Shown in pieces: positions 21,910 through 33,252 of a stretch of 64,000 nt of DNA (within the stretch, counting starts at the first letter, position 1; the number at the start of each line of letters is the position of its first letter). The position numbers and the translations under genes are program-made. The stretch spans positions 51,585,671-51,649,670 of the forward strand of contig NC_079209.1 of NCBI RefSeq assembly GCF_026745355.1. The letters are read 5' to 3'. The stretch is from Beta vulgaris subsp. vulgaris (taxonomy: Eukaryota > Streptophyta > Magnoliopsida > Caryophyllales > Amaranthaceae). The notes beneath the pieces were generated by a model. It was not told the DNA's origin. It made no database searches and worked only from the letters and a program-made list of their open reading frames with translations.

Positions 21910-23845
21910 ATTAATTATGATTTTGTGAATTCCTTATCTCTGATCTTCTAGATCTGATTTTGTATCGTTGAATTGCTGTATCAATACTGTATTTACATTC
22001 TTTTAAATCTTGAGCTTTGATTGACTTTACTGTTGATTGATTTGTGAAAATTAATATGGTATATGTATTGAAATTGGACAGTTTTTTTTTTTCCGATGAT
22101 GTTTTACTTTGTTGTTACTTACTGATTCATCTCTCTACTAACATGGCTACATATTTAGTCATCTGTTTTTTGAACACCGGCGTATGTAATACACACGTTA
22201 TATTGTTAGTTTTTAGCCTTTTAGATGCTTGATATTGTTGTAATCGTTATCACTTGTAAAATTTGGTTTGAAATTTGAATTACAATTGTGATTTTGGGTA
22301 CTTGGACAATTGGACAATTGGACAATTTTGGACAAGCTAATCTAGGTGCTTGATATTGTCGCTATTATTATCACATGTTTGATTTAGTTTAAAATTTTGA
22401 GTTGCAATTGCGCTTTTGGGTACTTCAAAAAAGTGTGGGGTTCACGGTCATGAGAGAAGAGTATTGTTGTTTTTGCATCACTAGTTTGGGACTTTGGGCA
22501 ACACAAGATGTATAATAGCGACAATATCAAGCACCTATATCAAGTAAATAGTGAAAGTAAATGCATCTATAATGTATGAGGGTTTAGGATGCAAATGTAT
22601 CAATCATTCAATCCCCATAGGGCTATTTTGGGGGGTAGAAACCCATTATTCTACCCCCATACGCTCAAGGATTTTTGCTTTGTTGAGTTGGACTAACTTA
22701 ACTTGTGAAATGTTTCTTTTTAGCAGGATATTTTTTCTTACCATTATCATCAAAAGTTGTATACTAAAGTACTTATATGTTCTTCGAATGCTTAAGAAAA
22801 CAAAGAGTCACCATTCAGGAAGCGTTTGTCGCCAATTTCCACCGCTCACATCGAACAATCCTAATTTCCACCGCTCACTTAGTATTACATTGAACAATCC
22901 CTAGTCATATAGAGAGACATCAAAGAACACTTTGGGCTTTATTTATGAAGCTTGATGTTAGTGGACAAAAATTGTTTAATTTTAGGTTACTCAGAAGGTA
23001 TAGTATGACTATTGCAAGCAAAACCCTCCAAAAGGAAAAGCTCACATAGAGTCACTTGATTTGACTATGGTTAGCTCTCTTTGTCAATCTTACTAATAAA
23101 GGCTTAAAGATAGCTTGTTTGTTTAGGATGGTGATGAGTTTGTTGAGGATCAATCCTCATGAGTCATGATCAGGTCTAGCAAATCTAGTAGCACCGAAAT
23201 CTGTTTGGAAAGGATTGGAGAATGAAAGATCGTCGAAGGGAAATAGGTTAGGAAGGGAAGAAGAGAAATTGGACATCGAAAGGAAAGGTGGGGGGGTTTT
23301 AAGGAATTTTCTAGGAGTAAATGTTTAGAGGAGGAAGTGGAAGAGTTTGAAGATAGATTCAAGGGAAGGAGATGCTGAAGAGGGAGAAAGAGGAAATAAT
23401 TACGTTAGTTCATCATTGATTAAAAAAGTAATTATGTAATGAACAAATTGACATGAAACATGTTATCACAAATATATTTTGCACTCCTTTAAAAATAGAA
23501 TATGATAAGTGTTACAATCACGTATTCACGTGTGAAGAAAAAAATCTAAACAAATCATTATACATATTAAGAATCTAATACAATCACATGTTGTATGGAC
23601 ATAAGGACATTACTAGATAACTATATAAATTGTAAGACAACATAAAGTTAATGGCTAAATTGTTATTTTTCATAGTTGAGGTTGCAAGTTCACTATATAA
23701 AAAACACGACTCACTACACATGACATATTACTAGCTTAAAATATATTTTAATATAAACTAGTTTGTAGATCTGGGCTATGACCCAAGTACTTATAGTTTT
23801 CATTATTAATAATTTACTTTATAATGATTTCACAAAACATCATTT
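21910..23845. other. Intergenic, with a diverged direct repeat at 22224-22431
   Basis: A block starting GATGCTTGATATTGTTG (22224) recurs 121 bp later as GGTGCTTGATATTGTCG (22345), each followed by an AATTGNGNTTTTGGGTACTT motif. The reverse complement of the head (GACAATATCAAGCACCTA) lies at about 22519-22536. TTGGACAA repeats at 22310-22330. The rest (22550-23845) has only weak frames (22551-22904; 23150-23362 minus) without recognisable domains. Confidence 0.45.
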
Positions 23846-23925
23846 GATTTAGTGACCAAGATCGACTTTAGTATATAAAATTGGAGGTCATGCGATCAAA
23901 TCCTATACAATGCCTTTATTATTTT
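23846..23925 (+). mobile_element. tRNA-like SINE trace
   Basis: TTAGTGACCAAGATCGAC (A-box-like), then GGAGGTCATGCGATCAAATCC (B-box-like) about 35 bases later, then a T/A-rich tail. Borders are not defined. Confidence 0.3.
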
Positions 23926-24112
23926 TTCATTGTATATGGATCATATATGGTAAAACAACCTAAAAAAGAGCGCCAAATGTTACCGTTCATTGTTTAGTAC
24001 CGATGGATTGATCAACTTTTTCATAACAAAACATGCTCATCAAAATTTATAGGTGTTCTTATCCACACCTATTTTGATTGCTAATTTTGCTCATTTTGGA
24101 GATATAGAAGAG

Positions 24113-24131
24113 TATAAAACTATAAATATAG
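24113..24131 (+). promoter_or_regulatory. Candidate TATA box of the F-box gene
   Basis: TATAAAACTATAAATATAG lies about 105 bases upstream of the start codon at 24236, a normal distance for a plant core promoter with a short leader. Confidence 0.45.
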
Positions 24132-24235
24132 AAAGTAAAAACCACACAAATTCAATCCCAATTCTGCACCCTATTTCCACTTATAAAAAGCAGTTAGTCC
24201 TTCATTTTAGACGGTTAAAAGCATTTCCCCTAAAA

Positions 24236-27200
24236 ATGAACTCAACCGAGTTAACCCAAAACTCGGACTGGGCCGAGTTAACTCACGAGTGCTTAATCAA
24301 CATCTTATCACGTCTGCCATTAGAGGACAGATGGAAAGGACCCATGCTTGTCTGCAAGCCATGGATGGAAGCTTGCAAAGACCCTTCTCTTAACACCGAG
24401 CTCGATCTCGATCCTTACTTCGAATCGTCCACTGAGTCAACTCGGTGGTGGACTCCCGAGTTTCAGAGGAAGATCGACGCGATTCTCGTTTCTGTTATTT
24501 ATTGGAGTTGTGGCACGTTGACTCGGGTCTGTGTTCGACATTGCTCTGATCACTCTCTCGTTCTTGCTGCTCAAAGGTTTGATTATATTTTTGGTATTTT
24601 GAGTCGAATATATATAATACTCCCTCCGTCCCAAAATATAGTTGTCGTTGCGTTTTTTATGGTCTAACTATGTTAGTATGTACTATGTCAGTTGTGAATC
24701 GGCTATCTTTGTTACTTATTTTGAACTTTTACGCTTATCAATGCATATTTTGAACATTGGAAATCCATTCATTAATTAGTAAGATTATTAAAAAATTTAA
24801 TTTAACATTATGAAAGAGTCAATGTATTGCATTTCTTTAGGAATGGAGGAGGAATTATATGATTATTTGATGGGTTTTTTTGGTGGGTTCGGTTCGATTC
24901 TGGGTGGTAGAATTGGAATAGGTAAGGGGTTGATTGAGTGATCCTAAGGGTTGCCGACCTTCTTACTATTAAATTTTCATTGATTATAAATATATTAAAA
25001 TATTATTTTTATCAAACTTCTCCCCTCATTTATTACATAAATGTCAAATATTGCATTATACTGTGTCTAACAGGGTTGACAACCTTAAGGGTAACTCGAA
25101 CATTTTCCCAAATTGGGTGATGCAAAACGGAAATTTGTTGGAAAAGAGTTAGTGGTAATACTTTTTCATAGGATTTCTACATCTTGCCTACTCTAGGATT
25201 TGAATGATCTATGGATGAATTGAAGATCATATGTTGAATTTTATGAAAAATTGGCTTTGATTGTGAATTTAGGTACAAATTCAGCTGGATTATTTGGTAG
25301 TTGCTGTAATTGGTTTTTGATATGTTGTACATGATGCCATTGGTGACTATTGTGTGACATTATGAACTTCAATCTCACATTTGCTAAGTCTCCATGTTTC
25401 AGAAGTAAAAATCACATATAGTTGCTCCATGTATTCAAAAATGAGAATTACATGTAGTTGCTCCATGTATTCATAATATACTTGTCACTTTGCTTGATGT
25501 GCCAGTATCTTGATTCCTGACCACTAGTTGGTGAATAGGATGAAGGATCACAATTCACAATCGAAGTAAAAGTTGCAATATGTCTATTGGAAAGGAATTA
25601 TGTAATACCCTACTTTAGGTTTTTCTTACTAGCATATTCTTTTTGAGACTAAGATGAGAAGTATTATGAAACAAATATAGTAGTAGTAGTATGGAGGGAC
25701 ATTCTTTGTTAAGCAGCTAGATATCTTGTATGTAAATTGTACTAGTGGGCTATGACCAATGCAGCTTTAAGCTTATGGTTGAATATTTGGATAATGAGCT
25801 AGCTATATTTGGCAATATAGTCGATTTCCTTAGTAGTTTGTTACTTTGTTCAACATACTTGAGGAAACAATATTGAAACACACACGAGTAGCTCATGACT
25901 GAGGTTTGGAGCTAAGGTATGAGAATAATTATTCTTAGGAGCTGTTACAGGACGAATCTTGATGAAGTAGTTCTAATGGATGATTACCTCAACTAATCAA
26001 AGATACTTGGTTTGCCCGCTTAGGAGTTTGCATTAGAATTTCATATTTCTTTTGGTTGAGATAGTCTGAATAGGATTTGAAATTGCTAATATTTGAGGTT
26101 GTTGCAAGGATCACAATTCTAAGTTCATGCAGGGGTTACTTTGCTTTCATTCATTTACGGTAAAGGCTTGTGACTTAGGGACCTTGTTTCCTTTGGATGC
26201 GTGTCACATTTAAGTATAATGATTGTCATTCAGGCAATTATGCAGAACAAAATTTATGTGGAGTCCTCTGCAACCAAAAAATCGAAGAAATTCAGATGGA
26301 GTATTGCGGGTTTAGCTTAGGAATGGAATATCATCCTCTTTTAAACTTCACACAATGAGTCTGGGGCTTTTCTACTGACAAAATGTTTGGTGAATGGGAA
26401 AGGGTTAACAGGGTTATATATGGGACTTGGGAGTGGGATGTTGGGATATTGGGATATTGGGATATAGACCTCTTTATTCCCAATCCTAACCCGTTTTTTC
26501 CACTTCCATGAACAAACACAGGATTTTAAATCCCGAGTCCTGATCCCTGATTTTCGATCCCCCATCAACTTATTTGGGAAAACATGCCCGCCTGAAGGTC
26601 CTAGGTCATTGCCAGATCTCTTTGATTGTTATTTGCTATAAGAAATTGCTAGATGTATCGTGGGATGCATATTATATAGGTTTAAATCTCAGTCATATGT
26701 TAACTGAATCTTCTTCCACGCGATTTAACAATTGCAATACATAATGAACACAGTATATATATACTGGTTATATGCATTTGATGCGAATTGTTTTGAGTAA
26801 TTGTTTACCTATCTTCAGATGCCCAAAACTTGAGATTCTTTCAATCAAATGCAGTCAGAGTGTCTCTGATGATGCTCTGATTGAGGTGGCCAAAAGGTGT
26901 CCTATGCTGAAAGAACTAGATATTAGCTACTGCCATGAGATATCTCATGAATCTATATCATCAATTGGAAGAAACTGTCCTGGTCTGAAGGTATTAAAAC
27001 GCAACTTCATGAATTGGCTGGACCCTTCTCAGCATAAGAATATTGTACCAAATGAATACCTCGATGCTTCCCCTCAAGACGGTGATTCTGAAGCTGCTGC
27101 CATAGGTAAATTTATGCCTAATGTGGAGCATCTTGAGCTCAAGTTTTCCAAGATGTCCGGTAAAGGCCTTGCTTTGATTTCTGAAGCATGCATAAACCTG

Positions 27201-27392
27201 GAATATTTAGATCTGTATGGATGTGCAAATTTGACTAGTCGTGATATTGTCAATGCATCCGCAAATTTGAAGAGCTTGAAGATGGTTAAGAAGCCGAACT
27301 TCTATATACCAAGATCGGTCTATCACACCGAGAGGTATGGTCATTGGAATTTGTATGATGAACGATTTCAGACTGACGTGTTTAGGATATAA
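24236..27392 (+). CDS. SKIP1: F-box/LRR protein, SKIP1-like, two exons
   Basis: Exons are 24236-24576 and 26819-27392, with a 2242-bp intron (GT at 24577, AG at 26817-26818). The join is Q-R-C-P-K-L in phase 2. The product is 304 residues. Residues about 11-55 form an F-box (ELTHECLINILSRLPLEDRW), followed by a WWTPEF motif and Leu/Cys-rich repeats such as CPKLEILSIKC, CPMLKELDISYC, CPGLKVLKRN and CINLEYLDLYGC. The pattern follows Arabidopsis SKIP1, a SKP1-interacting F-box protein, so it should act as a substrate-recruiting subunit of an SCF ubiquitin ligase. Substrate is unknown. The ATG at 24236 is chosen over the longer frame start at 24053 because the F-box follows directly and the upstream part has no family similarity and lies over the probable core promoter. 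Confidence 0.9.
24618..24857. mobile_element. Stowaway-like MITE in the F-box gene intron
   Basis: The left end TACTCCCTCCGTCCCAAAATA starts at TA (24618) just after the donor site. A purine-rich, roughly complementary end (GGAATGGAGGAGGAATTA) lies at about 24840-24857. The left end is the standard Stowaway terminus. The right border is approximate. Confidence 0.5.
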
Positions 27393-28529
27393 ATGTTGGA
27401 CCCCATATCGCTAGGGGGACAATTCCGACTATTGCTATGTTTTACTAAATACAAATGTGTGTTTGAGTGATTGCTTTGTGACAGAACTCAGCTTAATCTT
27501 ATGTGTTTTCACAATATTGTTTGTGACAATCTTGTAAAGCTATTCTGGTACTGCTGTTGTAACTTGTATATGTGAAAAAAGTATAATGAATGGTCAAATC
27601 TTGTGTTCTGATCATCCAGGTAAGATCATGTTTAAACATTAATTAGATAATGGACATCTCCTTGTAAGATCATGTTTACACACACACACAATAACTAAAC
27701 GAATGATTTCATTTATGCTCATTCCACATGTACAGATATGTATCTTACTCATATATGTAATCTGTAGAGACTAAAACTCAAAATTCCTCTATGTACTAAG
27801 CACTAATCATCCAGAATAAATAAAAAATTACATCAAAAACAATCAAGAAATACTCTTTTTGACGCACTATTTAACCTGGATTTCTCAATATGTATGGTTC
27901 TTGGAGTAGGATATATCCCCAATGTGTATCCTAACAAAGGTGCCAACTTCTGGCTCCATGGTGGTGCAACGACCCCTAAAATACCAACCATTGTTAACAA
28001 CACCCAAAGCTCGACTGCCACCGCCCCCTCCACCGTCGCCAAAAGCCTCAGATATAAGTGCATGGCCCTAAAATATGAGATAATTTTAGGACCTCCTAGG
28101 CCTTGAGGGGAGGTGCAAGAGGTCTAAGGTATGCTTTGTTGGTGGGATTTTTTAGGTTTCCTTGTTGAACCTCATCCCATAGGGATTATCCCATAAGGGT
28201 TGAGGTGGATCTAAGGTAGATATTGCTATTTTTAGTGTAAAGTGTTAATGTTAATTTATAGTATATTGGTAAAAGGGAAAAAATAATGTAATAATAAAAA
28301 ATAGCATGTTAGTCGGGATAGTTTGTTTGGCATGTGAAAGTGTGGCATTTTACTTTCTTGTCAATGACCATAACCTCTTTTTTTGCCGCTGAACTTGGAA
28401 TATGAATGGATGATTGCTCTTCTCAATTCTTTTGATGACAGAAAATTTATACTCTTTATTGACCCATTTTTTACTCCATTTTAAAGGAATTATGAAAGGA
28501 GAAATAAAGAGAAAAATAGATACAAAGAC
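27393..28529. other. 3' region of the F-box gene and intergenic DNA
   Basis: 3'-UTR-like sequence follows the stop. Overlapping frames at 27833-28106 on both strands show no known domain and carry no clear splice context. A short CA repeat is at about 27677-27690. No gene is called. Confidence 0.4.
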
Positions 28530-28766
28530 CTTTATGTCCAGTACTCTAGTGGTATGGATGTCAATCTCCGAGTTGAGAGTCTAAGGTTCGAATTGAGTAA
28601 CATTATGTAATAATTATATATTAGTTTTTTTTAAATGGTTAACAAGAGATGTGCGAATAAGTAAAAGTTAATTAGGTCGAAGGGAATCTATATGAAAAAT
28701 AATAAGTATTTGTATACGACCCATGAGGGAATCACTAAACATATCTATGTGATGTAAAAAAAAATT
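28530..28766 (+). mobile_element. tRNA-derived SINE (probable)
   Basis: A-box-like CTCTAGTGGTATGGATG and, about 30 bases later, the B-box-like AAGGTTCGAATTGAG form a tRNA-style pol III promoter. The body continues to an A-run (28757-28765). GAAAAATA repeats on both sides may be the target duplication, but it is weak. Confidence 0.4.
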
Positions 28767-29007
28767 CTATGAAAAATAAAAGCCTTTCCACAAGGAAAGA
28801 AAGTATATTTAGGAAATGGTATCATTAGAACACTTACAAGAGACGTGACGATTTCTAAGGATAAATAAACAATTTCTAATTAAACAACAACATATTCCTA
28901 ATGTCAATACAATTTTTTTAGAAAATATGGTATTATCATGTTATTCTTATGTGGTGATTCTTTTATATTACTAGAAGAATTACTAAAATATTTTCTAGCA
29001 ATAATAA

Positions 29008-29050
29008 ACCGTTCCTAGTACCTTTTTTTGAGGGGACCGTTCCTAGTACC
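29008..29050 (-). mobile_element. Minute retroposon, 13 bp, with 15-bp target duplication
   Basis: ACCGTTCCTAGTACC occurs at 29008-29022 and 29036-29050. Between them is only TTTTTTTGAGGGG (29023-29035). Apart from tail length the insert is the same as at 5767-5782, so both come from one family whose 3' end reads CCCCTC plus poly(A). Confidence 0.75.
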
Positions 29051-29203
29051 TACATATACTTTTTATACAAATTATTATTTTCTAACATTTTTTAATCATA
29101 TTCTTCTTGTCTTTTTCATAAAAAGATTATTTATTCAATTTTTTCATATTATTGTTTTCCAAATATTATTCTCCAAGACATACTAAAATCTAAATTTGCT
29201 AGG

Positions 29204-30445
29204 AAAATTCTACATGGTAACCCCCAACTTTTAGGTTTTCTACATGCTACCTTTTCTTAACATGGTAGCACTTTTTAAGAATTTTTTATATTTGGTAGCC
29301 CTGAACTTTAAGAATTTTTTTACATGGTAGCACTTTTTAAGTGAATTCCGTCACATTGTCGTTAGTTTTATATACATATACAATCTTTCGTAATGTACAT
29401 AATATTTCTTTTTTTTTTTTGCTAAACATACCACCAATAATATTTTTTTTCAACAAAAATTGTGAGCCCGATTTAGGCATTTATCCCATTAGGCTTACTT
29501 TTTTTAATAGATCTTGTAAGTTTCATATGAGATCTTATTAGATTCGTCTTAACATGTCTTACATTTAACTAGTTAAAAGATTTAGTCATACTATCTCGCC
29601 ACCTCAATCTCATATTAATTACTACAGATTGATTTTTATTTATATGGGTCACTTTGACAAAAAATTTTAACTAATGCTAATTTGTTTCTTTGTAATTGTT
29701 ACTCTGTGACATTTTACATTATTCACAAATTTCACTTTGATCATTATTTGCGATTTATACGTGAATAAAAACATAGTCATGTGAGATCTTATTAGATTCG
29801 TCTTAACATGTGTTTTATTAATATGTACTTTTTAAAATTTTTGCAAACACAAAACTAAAAATATATGTTCTCAAAGTTACGCATTGACATGCGTAAAAAG
29901 TATATATTAAAAAGAAACAGAGAAAGTATATGAAAAAAATATTAGTGTATAAGTTGTTCTAAGATTCATCTTAACATATATTATCAACATTAAATATACG
30001 AATGGTTAAAATTGTGTATTAGTAAATATATCAGTCGAAATGTTAGAATAATATATGATGAAGAAGTAGGATATTTCAAATGTGTTTATGCACTAGTCCC
30101 TCCATCATTTATTATGCATTATCATGGACATACTTTAATATCATAAAGTACATATCAATAAGAATTACTGTAAAAAGTTGACATCTTGTACATTAGTGAA
30201 AAACATGGTCAAAGTAATTGAATTTTGACTTTTAAAAACAAGGGTATAAACTAATAAAAGATTCATGGAATAAGACAAGCTTGGACAATAACAAATTGGA
30301 AAATGCTACACGCTAGTCCTCAATTTTTAGGTTTTTTATATGGGAGCATTTCTTAATTTTTTTTTGTATTTAATAGCCCGAACATTTAGGTTTTTTACAT
30401 GGTAGCACTTCTTAAGTGAACCCCATTAAGTTGTCGTTAGTTTTG
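29204..30445. repeat. Direct repeat pair of about 150-165 bp (29204-29370 and 30299-30445)
   Basis: Both copies read roughly: CTACATGNTA, CAACTTTTAGGTTTT, TACATGGTAGCACTT, then AAGTGAA and GTTGTCGTTAGTTTT. They lie about 1.1 kb apart and may be two ends or two copies of one element. The lengths differ by about 20 bases from small indels. No coding sequence lies between them. Confidence 0.5.
29620..29928. mobile_element. Degenerate Stowaway-like MITE
   Basis: The left end (TACTACAGATTGATTTTTATTTATATGGGTC) and right end (AAAAAGAAACAGAGAAAGTA) are roughly inverted. The interior CATAGTCATGTGAG, then TTAGATTCGTCTT matches the inverted sequence in the MITE at 43650, so they belong to one family. 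Confidence 0.45.
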
Positions 30446-30451
30446 ACATTT

Positions 30452-30599
30452 ATTAGTCTGACAAGCAAATCGAGATTTTTTCAACACCGAAAACGAGTAT
30501 TTCTGATCAATTTTTTTTGACAATTCCGACATTTAATCTAGCCTTCAGAAATACTCGTTTCATGTGTCGAAAAAGTCTCGATTTGCGTGTCAGATTAAT
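30452..30599. repeat. Fold-back repeat with 55-base arms
   Basis: Arms 30452-30506 and 30545-30599 are reverse complements at about 49 of 55 positions by eye, with a 38-base loop. The core is AAATCGAGA... and ...AACGAGTATTTCTGA. The hairpin could be a MITE core or give small RNAs if transcribed. Confidence 0.75.
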
Positions 30600-31065
30600 G
30601 AAGGTAAAAAATTAGTACTTCAAAAAATTCAATATTTTTTTAAGGTGAGGAAAATTTTCTTATAAGAAGAGGGGAAATTAGGAACCTCTATCACAAGGTA
30701 AGGAAGGTCTTACAACCATTAAGCCAAACTTAACATATAACCCACATACCAATATATTATCATAGTGCTATTTTTTTGTTCCAATATTCAACTTTATTAA
30801 TTAAATTTACTACTTATTTTACTAAATATACTATTTGTTAATCAGTTCATTTTTGGTAACACATGCCACACAAAAACGAATTGTGCGGTCACTAACATCA
30901 TCATACTCCTTCCTCCTTCCTCAAATATTCGACTTCTTCACCTTCGCTGGCCCCACCTTCATCGCCGCCGCACAGGAATCCAACATCGACATCTCCGTCA
31001 AATGGAGGAGATTCAATTGGTTGTTCTTCTCTCTCTCTCACATTCTCTTTTCTTCTTCAGAAAAA

Positions 31066-31513
31066 ATGGAGGTTGACACGTTAACGTACTCGAATGTAGC
31101 GCCATTTAGCTTCTCGGAGCTCTGGAAATGCTATCGACAAACTTCGCCGGAGACCGAGTCGCTTGCGAGTCTAAGCTGCGTTGACTCAGGGCCTGTTCTC
31201 CCCAGCTTATTATTAATTCAGTTCAATTCAGTTCAGTTCGATTTAGTTTAGTTCAGTTCAACTTTGGACAATACTTTTACTCTCACATATTACTATTCAT
31301 TTCAGTTCAAATTCAGTCCAGTTCAGTTCAATTCAGTTTAGTTCAGTTCAGCTTTGGACAATACTTTTACTCTCACATATTACTATTCATTTCAGTTCAA
31401 TTCAATTCAATTCAATTCAATTCAGTTCAGCTGTTTTATGCCGAAGAGAACAAACCCTCAGTCAACGACGAGTCACTGGTGAGTCCTAGTGCTATTGCAG
31501 CGTTGAAGGTCTG
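31066..31513 (+). pseudogene. First-exon-like gene fragment split by a MITE
   Basis: From the ATG at 31066 the frame reads MEVDTLTYSNVAPFSFSELW and ends in LASLSCVDS. There a MITE (31189-31457) is inserted. The same frame continues after the TCA duplication as VNDESLVSPSAIAALK up to about 31508, where AAG is followed by GTCTGC, a possible donor. Without the MITE it encodes about 58 residues. The coding character (Ser/Glu rich, no stops) suggests a real first exon. No further exons are found downstream, where a minisatellite and a LINE follow. I do not recognise the protein. It may be a dead gene or the 5' end of one cut off by the LINE. Confidence 0.45.
31186..31460. mobile_element. MITE family B, copy 1 (TTCAG pentamer element, 269 bp)
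   Basis: The element 31189-31457 starts GGGCCTGTTCTC and ends GAGAACAAACCC. The flanking 3-bp duplication TCA is at 31186-31188 and 31458-31460. Nearly the whole interior is AGTTC/TTCAG pentamers, with an internal duplication around CTTTGGACAATACTTTTACT. It shares the right subterminal GTTTTATGCCGAAGAGAACA with copy 2. Confidence 0.85.
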
Positions 31514-31556
31514 CTATTTTCTCTCTCATTATGTGGTTTTTCGTTTTTATTTTTGT

Positions 31557-31935
31557 AAAAGTAACCCCTTATAATTACAAAAAGTAACCCCAACTGAAGC
31601 ACTACTTTCAATAGAAGTAACCCCTTAGAATTACAAAAAGTAATCCCTACTTTCAGTAGAAGTAACCCCTTAGCATTACAAAAAGTAATTTCTACTTTCA
31701 GTAGAAGTAACCTTTTAGCATTACAAAAAGTAATTCTTAATTTCAGTAAAAGTAACTCCTTAACATTACAAAAGTAATCCCTAGTTTCAGTAAAAGTAAC
31801 CCTTAATTTCACTAAAAGTAACCCTTTAGGATTAGAAAAGTAATCCCTAATTTCAGTAAAAGTAACCCCTTGATATTTGAAAAAGTAACCCCTAGTTCAA
31901 TAAAAGTAATATCTTAGTATTAGAGAAAAAAACCT
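31557..31935 (+). repeat. 45-bp minisatellite, about eight degenerate units
   Basis: The unit has the form AGTAACCCCTTAGNATTACA, then AAAAGTAATCCCTACTTTCAGTAGA, 45 bp in the clearest copies (31617-31750), with shorter ones after that. A partial unit (AAAGTAATATCTTAGTATTAG) recurs at 31981-32002, just before the LINE. It starts right after the putative exon donor. Confidence 0.8.
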
Positions 31936-32005
31936 AAATGCAACAAAAGTAACCTCCTGTTATAAAAAGTAATCTCTATAAAAAGTAATATCTTAGTATT
32001 AGAAA

Positions 32006-33252
32006 ACGATATTGTTGATTGGGAGGAAGAAGGCGCTGAAGAAGAGGAAGCACGAGTTGAACTTGGATTAGTGGGGAGATTATGGAGTGATAGAAATATC
32101 AATATGAATGCCTTTATGACAACAATGAAAAATGTGTGGCAGCCGAAGCATGGGATGGACATTAGTAGCGTGGGGAAGAATATGTATGTTTTTCAATTTT
32201 ATCACTGGAAAGACAAAGCAAGGGTTTTGGAAGACCAACCATGGCATTTTGACAGGCATGCTTTGGTGCTCGGCGAAATCCAAGGTAATAAAAAACCCTC
32301 TGACGTACAATTGTATGGCCTTCCTTTGTGGGTTAGGGTTTATAACCTACCTTTTAAAGGTAGGTTGAATCAAAAAAACGTGCAATCTGTGGGAAATAAA
32401 ATTGGTGCTGTTATTAAAATTGATGACTCGACCTCCAGGGGGATTGACAAATCCATTCGTATTAGAATAATGGTCGATATTCGTAAACCTTTAATTCAAT
32501 CTGTTACGCTTAAACTGAGGGGTGGAGTAGAAGAAAGTTTTGACGTGAAATATGAAAAACTACCCATCTATTGTTTCTTCTGTGGAAAAATTGGTCATGG
32601 AACAAAAGATTGTGATGATAGTAGAGAAGAGGATTCCCCGGAGAAGAAATATGGTCCTTGGCTCAAAGCCTCACCCTGGCGTATTTTCAAAAATGAGATG
32701 TATGAAGGCGGTACTGAAAAAGGAAGGGCAAAGTGTGCTAGGAGGCTTTTTACCACCAAACCAAAAAATTTGCACCTGATGGAGAATAATAAGAATGTTC
32801 AGGAAGTCATCTCAAAACTCCAAGTAGTAGAGTTAAGAGATGAGGTGAATAGAGAAAATAATATAGGAGTAGAAAGTGATCCTGACAAAGGAGGGAAAAA
32901 AGTAGGAAAACTTTTTGAAAATAAGGGGGATGAGGACGGACATCACAGAGATAGCAGGGAAGGAGGTGAACTGGAGAGCGAGGGAGGTAAGCTCAATGGT
33001 GTATTGAAAAAAAAGAAATGGTGCCAAGTTCACAGACAAGAGAATGGAGTTCACAATCTGCAGGAGACCATAGTGGGGAAAAAACGAGAGGCTATAGAAA
33101 TGAGAGAGAGTACAGGAGAGCCTTTGGAGGTGGAGGCTTTGCACATTCCAAAGAAGTGGGGAGTGGATGTTTCCATGCTGGGAAAGTATCAGGAGCAGCA
33201 GCAAATCCAAGAAGTGACGGGCCCCACTGAAAGGGCGCTTCCGGACCAATGA
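32006..33252 (+). pseudogene. LINE ORF1: DUF4283/zinc-knuckle RNA-binding protein (5'-truncated)
   Basis: The frame is open from about 32006 with EEEGAEEEEARVELGLVGRL, so the first ATG (32071) lies inside the domain and the natural N-terminus is lost. The DUF4283 core covers VWQPKHGMDISSVGKNMYVF to DRHALVLGEI, and the CCHC knuckle CFFCGKIGHGTKDC is at about 32571-32612. A charged tail ends at 33252. The stop overlaps the ORF2 ATG as ATGA (33249-33252). Such proteins coat the LINE RNA. Confidence 0.85.

Noticed and set aside
24053..24235. N-terminal extension of the F-box protein by 61 codons
   Set aside because: The extension lies over a probable TATA region and shows no F-box family similarity. 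The ATG at 24236 is the better start.
31492..31812. Antisense 106-codon frame with repeated LLLLK units
   Set aside because: It is simply the 45-bp minisatellite read in an open frame.
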